A stretch of 64,000 bases of DNA from Isoetes taiwanensis (taxonomy: Eukaryota > Streptophyta > Lycopodiopsida > Isoetales > Isoetaceae). Position 1 is the stretch's first letter. Each line of letters opens with the position of its first letter. The DNA lies in contig JAJEKV010000093.1 of the NCBI GenBank assembly GCA_021234155.1, positions 3,339,174-3,403,173 of the forward strand, in the 5' to 3' direction. Shown here in pieces: positions 36,808 to 49,330 of this stretch. The notes beneath the pieces were generated by a model, which searched no databases, was not told the origin of the DNA, and worked only from the letters and a program-made list of their open reading frames with translations. The translations under genes and the position numbers were made by a program.

Positions 36808-39134
36808 CAGCAGTATTGCTCTTGGCTGATAATAGAGGAAATCCGGTTCTGATATCACCAAGATACCATTAGCAAGCCAAAACAAAGTGCATGTACAAAT
36901 CTAGCTATGTATCCATCCAATCTACTCTAATGCCAACCTTGCAATATTGGAATGAGCTACAGAATCCATTAGTCTTCCCCATGTTTGACATGCCAAGAAA
37001 GAATGCCCTTCAAACACAAAACTTAATGCTAACTAGCAACGGGTGCCCGGCATTGCAAGAGCAAGCTAAAATCTTGTTTCATAAATCAAATTGTTAGTGC
37101 ACTTCTCAGTTGGTATCCAAAACGGTAGGCCAGCCATTTAAAACATAGAATGCACATGTTATACTAGATTAGATGCTTATTACATATAGTGGAATAATAT
37201 GTGAATCTATTAAGCTGAAGACCTTAGAAAGAACAAAATGTATAAACACACATTGGATTTTGTGGCTATGCAATTGAAATTCAGATCTGAAGTATCTTGG
37301 CTTTTTTATTCTGCATGAAGCAACTAATACAAACTGTTTTATTTGATGTAATACAGAGAGTTCCAAACAGTAGCTTTGCTTCAGGTGCGAGGGAAGATAA
37401 GGCATTAATAACGCACCATTATGACCTCCTAAAACATGTGGAGCTACCTGCAACAATATACACTAGATAAGCTGTCAAAAATGTTGCAACAAATGATGCT
37501 TACTTGAAACTGCTGTCAGCTCCGCTTGGTATAACAGACTTGCTCCTTGCAAAATGAAATCTAATATTGTAAAAATTGCACCAGAAGCTTAGGCATCACA
37601 GCTTGATATAAGAGAAGTTGACAAAATGGCAGGTTTTCTTCATTCAAGGTATTAATACATAATATATGCTTGGATGATTCTCATTATTGACAGTTTGATA
37701 ACAGAAATTGACTGGCCATATAAACATCACGGAATCCCCATATATGCTCAAAATATTAATTACTTCAGGAAAAAGAATAGTTATTCCAGAAAATTATAGA
37801 GCGATATGACAATAGCTTCCAGAATACATAGTTTTCTCTGTTCACTTCGGATGTCATCGATTGAGGCTGCTATTGACCCACATAAAATATGCTGCCACTG
37901 TCATTCAGATCGGTATAACAGAGATAACTCAGAGTACACGTCTTCACGCTCATACAGAATGCCCAAAAGCTGAAATCATAAAAACTTGACCTTAATATAG
38001 CTCCTTCTTAGAGTCAATGATGCTCCAGCAAGTCCAGAAAGCTTCTGCAGCATTCATTGTATCCATGTATATCAATGCATGTTGCCCCTGCCATAGCTCC
38101 ACACTGCTCACCATCACCACTGCTCGGCATCAGGTGAGAAACCAATGTTTTTAACTTGTCATCCAGATATTGCAATGTGTTCACAATTCAATGAAGTTCA
38201 GAACTTGTTATTTTCAACAGTAAACAGATTAGAAGAGGGAGATTACGGAAGCCAAAAAGAACGAAAGGAAGGGGTGAACTCAAGATAATGATCGACTGAG
38301 AATAAACCAAAGAAAGGGGTGGTAAGAAGGGCCATTTGTCTCAACGCAAAGAGCCTAGAAAGCTAAAGAAAAAGGCAAGGATGAAATAGATTTGAAAGCA
38401 AGAAGTCTGCAGAAGCATGTCTCTTATCTCTTTTATGAAGGAATACTGGCGAACAAATCAAGGAGAAAGAGCCTAATGTTTTTGTGTTTGCAGCTCATTC
38501 ATATCTCATTCAATGCACTATATTCTCTGTTCAGAATTTCCCATTTGATTGAATGGATAACTTATGTAATATCTCTGCGCCGGACTGCTGCATAAGCAAG
38601 ACAGCCAAAACAGTTAGTGATTATGGTGGTAAGAACAAAATAGGGATTTAGCAACTTAACAACATGGCCTGGAAATTTTTGTGTGAATAAACATGCATAA
38701 ATTTCTTGTTAAGGGAGTTGTTTCATTGAGGAGTGGGAACAGGAATCTAATCTTGTTGAGTAGAAGAAACAACTGAATATAATAGTTTCATCCTGTATTT
38801 TCGTACCAAATTTAATCCTTACCTGGAAAATTCATGACCTCTATGTAGGCTGAAGATGAGCGAAAGACGGCAGCCAATTGAAGATTCTTTAATGAGAAGT
38901 TGCCTTGACTTTCTTTAGCAACGAAGAAACAGTGACAGCAACTCAAGAACCTCTTAGCCAAGCAAGTAGTATTTGGATGAGATGATGTTCAAGAGGCTTC
39001 TCTAGATTCCAAAAGGGTCGCGTTTTCCATATCCACAGTCAGAACTCAAAGGCAATTTCCCAGAGTTTTTTGAATTTCGCTAAAAACTCTTTGAAAGCCA
39101 CCACCACCATGCAGTAAATGTGGAGGGATATCTA
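36808..39134 (-). other. Region downstream of the PPR locus, possible spliced 3' UTR
   Basis: No protein-coding frame is convincing. Minus-strand splice signals are good, however: a donor CCAG|GTAAGG with exon end at 38,823, and acceptors TTATGCAG (exon start 38,587), GATTTCAG (exon start about 37,969) and TGTTGCAG (about 37,449). They are oriented like the PPR locus and could define introns in its 3' untranslated region, or a separate non-coding transcript. Confidence 0.3.
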
Positions 39135-41219
39135 TTAAAATTTTCTGCATATATCATTACTCGCGATTAAGCTACTGTAGGTTACAGCATCAGGAGCACA
39201 TCCCCTTTCAACCATCTCTTGAAAAAGAGCATGGGCTTCAGATGGTTTTTGTGCTCTGTGAAGCCCATCTATCATTATGTTGTATGTAGTTACATTAGGC
39301 AAACAACCTCTGTCACTCATCGTCTTTAACATTGCAGAAGCATCATCAGGCCTTTTTGCTTTGCAGAGACCATTAATGAGTGTATTATAACTAATGATAT
39401 CTGGTTCAACTCCATTTCTTATCATGCGTTGCAAAAGTACCTGGGCATCATCAATTTTATCTGCTTTACAAAGTGCATCTAGTAGAACAGTGTAGGCAAC
39501 AACATCTGAGAAATAACACTGGGAAATCATTTTTTTTTCAAGTAAAATGTGGGCCTCTTTGACCCTCTTTCCTTTGAAAGGCCATCTAATAGTGTGTTGT
39601 AGGTGACTGCATCAGGAGTACAGCATACTATCATCTCCTCAAAATATCACATGCACTCTGTATCTCATTTGCCTTACAAAGTCCACTGATTAAGATATTA
39701 TAACTAAGCACATCTGGTTGGCAGCCGTTTGCAACCATGTCTTGTAGGAGGGCACGAGCATCAAGTGTATTTCCTACCTTACAATAGCCGTGAATCAAAC
39801 TGTTATATGTGATGATGTTAGGGACACAGCCCTTGGTAAACATTTCTTCCAGTATGGAACATGCACGCTGAACTTCACCCATCTTACAAAGGCCATCAAT
39901 GAGAGCATTATAAGTCACGATATTAGGAATGCATCCACTTGCCCGACATATTTTGTAGTATGATAAATGCCTCGTCAACCTTTTGTTCCCTGCATAGCCC
40001 ATCTATGAGTGTGGTATATGTAAAAAATATCAGGTATAAAACCTTTTCAATCATCTCTAACGTTAATGAAAAAATGCCTGTTGCACATCATTGTTCTTAC
40101 AAAAGCCATCAACCAGAGTATTGTAAAGTAATGATCTGAGGCTCACTCCCATTCTGAACCATTTCCTTGAAGAGGGCAAATGCCTCATCCATTTTATATG
40201 CTTTACAAAGACCATCAATTAACGAGCCATAAGTGACAACATCAGGAAGGCATCCTTTTGTTGGACCATCTGCTGCAAGAGGGGCTTGTGCTTCTCTAAT
40301 CTTCCAACCTTGCAAAGCCCATCTATCAAAGTATTATATGTAATGGTATCAGGCAGGCATCCTCTTCCAATCATCATCTGCAATATTTCATAAGCTTTAT
40401 TTAGATCATTTTGCTTTGCAGAAACCATTGATCACAGCATTGTATGCAACAACATCTGGATCACAACCATTTTGAGCCATTTGTTGGAGAATGGCATAAG
40501 CTTGATCCACCTTATTGACCTTACAAAGTGCATCAAGCAATATGCTATAAGAAACAACATCGGGACAACAACCATTTCTGATCATATTCTGGAATACATT
40601 CCAGGCTTCATCAATATTATCTGTCTTACAAAGCCCATCAATAAGGTGATTGTAAGTAAACGAATCAGGGTGGCAGTTATCTTCAACCATATATTCGACA
40701 AGTGCACGTGCCTCGCCCATGTTTTTACTTTTACAAAGTCCATCCACCAGAATGTTGTATGTGATGACAATAGGGTCACATCCATCTGCCTTCATCACTT
40801 CCAACAAATTACAAGCCTCCTCAATTCGGCCAGTTTTGCAAAGACAACTGATTAACGCATTGTATGTATAGATATCAGGCTTACATCCTTTAACAGACAT
40901 TATGTCAAAATACTTAAACACAACATTATAACAATGGGATTTGACAAGTAAGCGAAGAAGACTATTATAAGTGAATGTGACAGGGACAAAACCTGGTTGT
41001 GAAATAAAGCCCAGTCAAAGAAAAAAAAGAGCAACTGATGGACTTTTTTTATGTGCTGTAGTAATTGACCCACAACTGCAGGTGAGACTATTCCGCCACC
41101 ATATTGTTGGTCCAGTACCTCTTTCAATTGGCAGCTCTGTAGTCTCCCTTGTAAAATGCTGAGAAGTTGCCGAAATTGGCGACGGTATGTCTTCACTCTC
41201 TGGCTGAGAGGGAGGCCAT
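39135..41219 (-). pseudogene. P-class pentatricopeptide repeat protein, frame-disrupted
   Basis: Reading right to left across several frames gives about 18 consecutive 35-residue PPR motifs of the form C.PD..TYN.LIDGLCK followed by an amphipathic second helix. P-class PPR proteins bind organellar RNA, one base per repeat, and act in RNA stability, processing or splicing. The best uninterrupted part (40,921-40,406) holds five repeats. The N-terminal part (about 41,219-40,930) has QLLQHIKKV, a FFFFDWALFHNQ segment and PGFVPVTFTYN, typical of plant P-class openings. No E, DYW, SMR or PPR-D domain is present. Frame breaks occur near 41,190, 41,010, 40,405, 40,290, 40,130, 40,020, 39,640 and 39,535, several at homopolymers. 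Repeat identity is so well kept between breaks that sequencing indels are a real alternative to pseudogenisation. The ATG chosen (41,219-41,217) opens MASLSARE. Confidence 0.85.
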
Positions 41220-42214
41220 CTCAAGGCTGAAGCCTGTAAGACTCGGCCTCCGACACGGAAAACGCAACGACATCAGACAAACATTTTGGGTCGCCCGATT
41301 GTTGAATGTTACTGAGATAGCCTATGCCATCTAGTGCCATCTAGTGTGAATAGAAAATCGTTGGGGATTACGTTGCCTTTTTCGACCATGGTATTTGCCC
41401 CATCGTTATTTCCTTCTTTGGTTTTATTGTCTCTCCCCTGTGCTTGCATGCAATTCTGGGCTGCTCTATTCCTCTAAATTCAAATTGTAGCCCTGGCAGA
41501 GAGCTCCAGGCATAATATAGGCAGCAAGGAGTTTGGATTTGACCTGAGGCAGCTGATTTTGGCTTGTCAGACCTTGTAGAGCCTTTCTTCATCATTTTAG
41601 GGACTCATACAATGGTTTCAGGACAAACTTTGTTTTATACATAGAATCTTAAAGTATTAATACTTCTATTCAAGTTCTTCTACTTTATAAGTGTGCCTTC
41701 CTTGTATGTTCATGCCATCTTGTAATCATCTCAGGTACATCCATGGCATCTTTGGGGCCAAAACAAATGTAGCAACTAGGTTTATGATGAGCAAAACTTT
41801 TGCCCAATTCTAAGTTTTGTCAAGGGTGAACAAAGAAAACCCACAACTAAAGAAATGCGTCTGCACAGGGTATCTAGAATGAAACATGGGCCTTATTGAA
41901 ATATCTCATCATGGATATCCCTTTTTATTATATTTTTTGAATGGGTACCCCCAATCTTTGGAGGGAGATGGTTGGGTTTTGATATGGCCTCGGTCAATAA
42001 GAAAGCGGTCAGGTGCTTCTTTTAGTCCATGCAAATACAAGCATGTAAATACGGGATAAACAATAAAAAAATTGGAAAGACACCCATTGGGCACTATCAA
42101 CACAACCCTATCACAATGGGCCCGTCAAGCGAAAAAATAAAAATAAATTGAATTTAAATGGCCAAGATTTGAATTTAATGGGCGTGATCGTCTTGTGTCC
42201 GTGGCAAAAAAAAA
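41220..42214. other. Upstream region of PPR locus and intergenic sequence
   Basis: Expected to contain the PPR promoter on the minus strand. No element-specific motif was identified. A short CATCTAGTGCCATCTAGTG duplication occurs at about 41,325. Otherwise nothing was recognised. Confidence 0.3.
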
Positions 42215-43830
42215 AATAATAGAATAGAATAGAATAGAATGGGTTCTTAAGCGTCCACGGAGACCAACCCAAACAAAAAGAGAGCGTAATGCGACATCTT
42301 GTGATTAAAAACCCCAGAAGGGCGGTTTTCGAGGAAAAACCTTAGCGGTAATAAGCATCGGGCATTTAATACAATTGCATAGTGACAGGTTCAAGACCGT
42401 CTCGTAGGACACAAAGCGAAGTCGGTGCATCCATAACCTCTGGAGGTATGACCCCAACAAACCTAATCGACGCCAGTAGTCAATGGCGATGCAATGGGTG
42501 GCCAGGGCACTAGTAGTCGAACATACCTCTCTCGGATATGGGCAAATCTTGGGGCGTGTGACGGAGGGTATGACATTCATCCTCAATGGCGCTGGTGGCA
42601 CCGCAAAAGCCTTTGCTCTCGTGCTTCTCGAGCCCAACGCCTGTTTCAATGCGAGGCTGATGTGCACGTCGCGAATGGAGGCTATAAGTGCATTGCTTCT
42701 TCATGGAAATTTGGATGTACAAGTCTTGGTGTGGGCCTCTTGTGAGCCCTAGGATTGACTTCTTTGGCCGATAGTATGCCGACTTAACATGTGTCCGAGC
42801 TCTGCATCCCGGCTTGCGAAGGAAAGTAGCATCAGTGCGGTTTAAGTGCCTCGCGATCTTTCTTTGTCATGACACGACTGGTTGTTTGCTGCGAGCCCGG
42901 CGTGAGAACCAGCGAGCTTGCTTGTTCTTTCCAGATTTGAGGCGTTGGGGACATCGCCGCGTGGCCAAAGCAAGATGGGGCAAAGTTAATGTATCGACCA
43001 TAGTGACCACCTTTTGGAAGTAAGCGATATGGCGTTCCAATGCGGCGGATTGAAGGGGTAGAAAGCTTTGTCTCTGGAGTAGGATGCAGTGCGGGCTGGA
43101 CTTCACCCCGGGGCCCGTGCCAAGAAGGCCTTACGCGTGCTCGAGGGTCATTCGGTGTTGAGGGATATCAGGACCCCACACTTACGCCCCATACAAAGGA
43201 CCGGCTCAACCAAGGCCCTAAACAAATGTATTTGGTGGGGCATACAACTTCATGCCTTGTGGTTTGTTGTTACGCATGGCATATAGTGCTTTCCCAACCG
43301 GCGAAGTGACCAGCAACCCCGATAGTCAAACATCCCAATGGGTGGTAGTTGAGAACTCAATCCCCAAGTACTTGTAGGTTTGAGCCACCTCTACCTCTTG
43401 CCCCCAGTAAGTGAAGGTGGGAAGCCTTGGGCGACGAGACGATGCAACTGGCGGCACCCTAGTCTTGGCCAAGTTAACTTCGCGTACGCCGTTGAATTGG
43501 CAAAAGTGTCAAGAGCATCGGTGACACCGCATGTCCTGAGTATAGGCCATGAGGTTGACATCATCGGCATATATGAGTTGCCCGATTATTGTGATGCATG
43601 AGATGCGCTGGCCTCCATGCTCGAAGCCAATCTTCCAACTGATCAATGTATAGGCCAAAGAGTGTGGGGGAGAGGGGGCAAACCGACGCATTCAATGCTC
43701 GACATTAAATTTGTCTTCTTTGATGTGATCGGCTTTGAGCATGCCTCGTCACAGCCTATATATCGCATTTTGCAAGTCGGGGGTCCCATTTGCCGCATCG
43801 TCCGAGCTTGTTGCGGGTCGTGGTTTTAAC
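42215..43830 (-). mobile_element. Non-LTR retrotransposon (LINE) fragment with RT domain
   Basis: Minus-strand reading, right to left: FNVEH followed after a stop by MRRFAPSP, corresponding in another frame to CPLSPTLFGLYIDQLEDWL (43,690-43,600), the RQG.PLSP fingers-palm motif; then QLIYADDVNLMAYT (43,590-43,545), the YADD catalytic site; then thumb-like sequence including SFLPLQSAALERHIAYFQ. Its 3' end at 42,350-42,219 has AAGGTTTTTCCTCGAAAA, GGGGTTTTTAATCAC, GCTCTCTTTTTGTTTGGG, CCGTGGACGCTTAAG and an (ATTCT)n tail. Function in the family: target-primed reverse transcription. It is 5'-truncated and full of frameshifts, hence dead. Confidence 0.8.
42219..42241 (-). repeat. (ATTCT)n tail of the LINE
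   Basis: Four to five ATTCT units (plus strand AGAAT) mark the 3' end of the LINE in place of a poly(A) tail. Confidence 0.8.
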
Positions 43831-44219
43831 GCTTTTGCAAAATCGGTTGAAAACTTGATGCGGGTTCTGCCGGCGATTCCTGCTATCCTCAATCAATGTG
43901 CGCAGAGTGAAGATGTCAAATGGATGTCAATAATGGATGTCAAATGTTTAGACATGCAATATTGCTCGTTCAAGACTTTAATGCATGCCAAAAGCCACGT
44001 CATACTTTAGATAGCATGATGTGATACCTTGGATGCTTCTTTTATCCACATGGTAAATTAGTATTAGTCTACGCCAAAAAAATCTTTGGGTTTGGGCAGA
44101 AGTATGATTCGGGCCATATAGGCATAGATAATCTCACACCAAATATTATGGAAGGTTCTTTCAAAATAATCTTGATGCACAAACATGTGGTAGAGATCAC
44201 AACATGGTCAGTTTGTGAT

Positions 44220-45454
44220 TGTAGCTGCCGGAGTTTTTTTTTTGAAGAACGTGATTTACTTCATATTATACACTCAAAATATTACAAAGTACTTCCAGAA
44301 GTAAGAAATGTCTCTGAAGCATCAATCACTTTTAGATGATCACTCCATATTGGAATTTTAATACGATCAGGGCCAATTGAGATCCTAAAGCAATTATACT
44401 TCTTACAATTTCTTGAAGCACCCACGAGAAGAAATACGTTTATCATAAAAGACCTTTCTTCGCCTTGGCTTCCATACACTCCATATTAGCCAAGACTTTG
44501 CCATGTGAAATGCAATCCTTTTAGAAATCAATCGATTTGGATAAATACCCAAAAGAAAGTCCGACTATCCAAAGATACTCCAAAAGAGAATGCAACGGGG
44601 ACCTAAGACTACCATTTCTGCACACAAATATAAACGGTGCTCCAATATTTCAATGCAAGCCTCACATTGGGCAAAGTGGGCTTACTCGGCTTAAAGCGAT
44701 GAACCATCTCATTAACTCTCAAAGAGCGCGATGAATCACACTGCCAAAGTAGAACATTTACCTTTGGAGGATTATATTTAGACAAAAAAAAGTTCGGATG
44801 GATTGCCATTGAGAAGGCAAAGTCCGTAAGTGCCATTTCGGAAGGTGATAAAGTATTTGAGGAGGTAAGCAATGCAGCATGAATCGACTAGCTTCTTGCC
44901 TTCTTTAATACCTTGAACAAAGTTCCGAAGATCTCTTGTTACCCACCTTCTTAATTAGAGGAAGAGCACTTGCTACATAAGCCCATATACGATATCTTTA
45001 TCCAACAATCCATATGTCTCGAAACCATTGCCAAGGAGCAATGTCAATACCAAAATACCAGCTGTTCAATAGAAATAATGCACCGCTCTCCTCCACATTT
45101 GGGGAATGCGCATGCATAAATTATGACAACCGGGTGTAGTTGTCCATGGTATACAAAAGGCAACCGGGGAAGGGGAAGATGCCCGGAGACAAGCTTTCCA
45201 ATCAAATGTAATCACCTGCTGGACTACCTTCCAGGCCCGAAGCAAGCCTTTCAGTACTGGAGAAGCATGTGAAGAAGCTTTCAATGGATATATAACAATG
45301 CCCAAGGGAGCTCAATTCTCACACCACGCTTATGAAAAACCACACACTTCTTTACTGATTGTTTAAGTAACTTCATACCTGGTGATGCACAATCATCTTT
45401 CAACAAACTGAACAATAGCTTAGAAGCTAAGACCTTACCCTGTAGCTGCCGGAG
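44220..45454 (-). mobile_element. L1-type LINE 3' fragment with 14-bp target duplication
   Basis: TGTAGCTGCCGGAG occurs at 44,220-44,233 and 45,441-45,454. The 1.2-kb insert between them starts with T10 on the plus strand, meaning a poly(A) tail on the minus strand. Minus-strand frames at 44,872-44,609 include PPKVNVLLWQ and RVNEMVHRFKPSKPTLPNV, the pattern of the zinc-binding region that ends plant L1 ORF2 (P.V..F.W, then R, then CP.C); the cysteines are lost or out of frame. This differs from the LINE at 42.2 kb, which ends in short tandem repeats. It is a 5'-truncated, inactive insertion. Confidence 0.8.
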
Positions 45455-48400
45455 CTTTATAGCCCTACGTTAGTCATACTTCCTTAGCATGTTGATGTGC
45501 AACTCTTACAGTTTTGAAAGAAAATAATATTTCGTTTTGACTCCAAAATCATCTGTTAAATGATAACACCATTGTAAATCTCAAGAGGCTTCAAATCATA
45601 GTTTAGTCCTAATGGAACAGTAAGAACCGGACATGTTAGCTCAGTTTTGCAAGAGGTTATGTAGGAATAATTCATTGTTGCGCCCAGTAGTAGCGGCTAG
45701 TGTTTGTTTTAAAAGTAACATTCACTTTCTTATTTGGTAGATTTACGGCTTGAACGCTCACATATACAAGAATATTTGTTGCAATGCTTTTTATGTTGCA
45801 GTTTTTCACCATTTGAAAGATATTGAATCGGAGATTTTGACCGCGAGTTCAAGTCTATTACTTTAATATCGTCAAGCTTGGCGATGTTTAGCCGTTGGCG
45901 TGGGAAACACCATTCTTGCACCCGGCTTGCGATGATTCTTTGGAGGATCGAGGCTTAGAAATATGATCTTGCTATGAGGGTGGTTTCACACTATCACATG
46001 ACAGTGAGCAGACATTTAGCACCATAGAATAGCAAAAAAAAGTCTCAACCTCTGTGAGGACCCCATGCTTTATTTCCTCAATGTAGTCATATATACTAAT
46101 TTAAGTTTGGCATTACAAAATATGAATCTGGGATAATAGATAGCAAATATGTTGTATGCCTTAATAGAGCCAAGTTTTTGAGGCAGTTTCTGATGCTCTT
46201 TTAGAGCCCACATTATCAAACACTTTAAGGACTGTCATATATCTACCCTAGAATTAGGCATTCCAATTAACCACCACATGAACAAGACATGTCGGGTTAA
46301 ACACCACATAAAGATGGAAGTAACCACAGTTGTTTAATTGGTAGTTTAAGCGGGATGCTTTTTATCACGGGTACGGATATGGCATATAACTTCAAATATT
46401 TCAACATTTTCTAGGAAACCCACAGGTGGATCTCGAGCAGAAATGGATTATAGAGAACGTTATAAAGAAAGCATGAGAATACTGATTTTGAGGATGTTGC
46501 TTCACATTTTAGCAACAAAACTTATAGTTTTTCATCGCACCTAATATGTTGTGCATAATTCCAATCCATTTCTATATATGAGAACAAAGGATGGATCGAG
46601 AACTATATGCATGCATATTAACTTGCAGGAACTAGAAGGTAAATGCTTAAAAATATACGTCTTATACTTTCAATGATGTTTTTATTGGCCGTGACATTCA
46701 GCTAGGAGATGGAGAAGGGAAGATACTTTTGATGCACATGAGATAAAGACCATTAAACATAACAATGGGCTGGAATTTTCATGTTCTGCCATTACATCAC
46801 ATCAATGTTTCAGGAGATTTTCTTTAATATGTCTAGCCTTTTTAATGTCTGTTGACTTTGATGGCTATGTAGTTTTAGGATAGCATTGATGAAAGTGCAT
46901 ATCCTATTCCCTCAAGGATTATAATAGATTGTTACGTTAAGAGAAATGCAATTGATTACATTACATATTAACTATCATTATGTTCAAGTTTTTGTGTGCG
47001 CTAAATACCCAACCTGTTTTGCGAAGGGGTACACGTTATGATGTGTGCAGAACATGGAGACTTTAATGTTCCAGTAAAGTATATGCCATGAAACATATAT
47101 TATATTGCCACATCATAGTACATGTCACCTAGATGACATGTACAATGATAGGATTTGCATGACCCAACACATGCATGCCACGTAAATCGCATGCATCTTG
47201 AGAACCGATAGGTGGTGTTGCACAATGATACGTAGTATGCTAGTGCATGTCAATCATTCGGCAATTGGCATATTATCTATCTACACATATATAAGTGAGT
47301 TACAAATTTCTATTTTCTGTTGTTTTTGTAATTGGGTATTTTTTTTACCCAATCGATTTGTTGCTTTTTGTTGCCACGTTTTTTGTATAGCCTTATCTAA
47401 TCCGTCGAACTCAGAGTATAGTAAGGTGTCCACAAGCTAAGCTATCGTTATCCCATCCACAAGCTAAGCTATGCTATTATTGTATAATCCCCACGCCCAC
47501 AAACTATGGCGATTGGATAGTCACGTGCACGGTGTTGGTTATTTAGAAGAGGATCGGTCCTTCTTCATGTGGGGCAGCTCGGCTTAGCCGTGATTAAAGA
47601 GGCTAACGGGTTTACGTCTTTTAGGGTACGGATGAAAAAGCACCGCCATGCCACCCGGATTTGGCTTGTGGAACGCAAAAAATAAAGCCCTATCTTGGGG
47701 CGGGCTTGGGAATTTGAAGAGGAAGAGGAAGAAGAAAAAAGAGGTATGGTATGGGCTTGGTGGCAAAGGGGGAATTTTTGTTTTGGGTTTTATGAAGGAT
47801 TGTGTTTGTTTGGGAGATGGGTGGGATGTGGATGGGATAGCCAAAACCGTGGTACCCTTTTTCCGGCCTCGGCCTTGTTTGTTGTTGGCGCTGTGCGTGC
47901 GTATTTTTCAACAAGAGTTGGCAGCCATAGCCGAGCTCGAGAATAATAAGAAGAAGAAGAAGAAGGAGGAGGTGGGTTGCTCCAGTCCCTTCCCAGAAAG
48001 AGCAAAAATATGTGGCACATCCTAAAACCAACGAGAATCTTGAAACACCGTACCGTCGAGAGCAAATCAACATTTGGGTTAAGTGTTTTGTTATGGATTA
48101 AAGAGATCTTTTCTCGATTTTTCGGTGATGGAAGGATTTGGTGCATAATGTGAAATTTGATTCTCAAGGTTTTGGGCGATGCTGTGGCCGGGGATTGGTG
48201 GGTGTTGGAAAAGAATTTGGAAAGTTATTTGGAGTGTCCATTTCGGTGAGAATGTGACAAACTAGCGGCGGATGGATGCTCGTTTGGACAAAATTGGAAG
48301 AGAAAAAAGGGCACTTCCACTCACTCATACATACATATCCTTGAAGAAGCGGCCCAGGTGCATGTGGTCTCTAACTTTCGGCCATTTTCTGTTTGCCCAA

Positions 48401-49195
48401 GTCGGAGAAGTCAAAGCATGAGCATGGTCTTCATTTATCCAAGGACTACTTTTTGCCCTTTACTTTTCCTCCCCTCCTCATATTGATCAACCAAAATTTT
48501 TGCCGCCACAAAAATGTGCGGATCTGAGATTTTAAGTACCACTTGATTCTGAGAATAGGGCATAAAAAGCGAGCGGGAGTTGCTCTCTCCGGTTCAAACA
48601 TGATTAAGTTAGCATAGAACATAGTACATGTTTTACTTGCTTCAAAGGAGCCGCTAATAATCAAAAGTTGTGCGTTTCATTGCCTCAAGCGTTGTAAATG
48701 AGATGCCATCAATTGCTTGGAAATACTGACTTTGTAGGAGGCTTGACAAGGCGTGGAAGTGTAAGAGTAATGAAACGAAAGGCGACATATTAATTCTCAT
48801 ATCACCTCCACAATGTGTGAGATGCATCCTCTTCTTTGCTTCACGAACTTACATGGAAGAAGAACATACTCTAGGAAATTCCAAATGCACCTACGCTTTG
48901 TTGTTGCTTATCGTGTCAAATGCATCAAATGTGTCGTATTGAGAACAAAATGAGAACAAATATTAATCAACTTGGTTTCCACATGCATACTTTACCTCCC
49001 TCTTGAATTTAAAGCCCAATAAAGAGTGAAATTCTGAAATACATAAAATGTTATGATGTGATTAGCTAAAACATACAATAAATTTACCATGGGATAGTTA
49101 TATCCTTAAAGTCTTCAAAACTTCAACCCACAATTGCTATACTTGGTAAAAGCTTGGTTGTTATTAATTGCACTACTAAAACAATAGAATCAGAG
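45455..49195. other. Unassigned stretch
   Basis: No gene is confidently recognised. A CACAAGCTAAGCTAT motif is duplicated at 47,432 and 47,459. The block at 47,640-48,030 is open in several frames (125-127 codons) because of purine-biased AAG/GAG runs; the plus frame starting MPPGFGLWNAKNKALSWGG is compositionally simple and matches nothing known. A minus frame at 48,664-48,446 is equally uninformative. Confidence 0.3.
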
Positions 49196-49198
49196 AAA

Positions 49199-49330
49199 AG
49201 CCCAGCCCAGTATATATGAGCATTCCAAATTTATATTACAAATAAGCCCAGCCCAGTATATATGAGCATTCCAAATTTATATTACAAATGAAATGAATTC
49301 ATGAGCATTCCAAATTTATATGACAGAATG
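49199..49330. repeat. 46-bp tandem duplication plus partial copy
   Basis: AGCCCAGCCCAGTATATATG followed by GAGCATTCCAAATTTATAT begins at 49,199 and 49,245. A third GAGCATTCCAAATTTATAT follows at about 49,302. Confidence 0.8.

Noticed and set aside
40472-40855. 127-codon plus-strand frame across the PPR locus
   Set aside because: Antisense shadow of the conserved PPR repeats.
47648-48073. 125-127-codon overlapping frames on both strands
   Set aside because: Open because of purine-biased AAG/GAG runs; low complexity, no family, no splice or start evidence.
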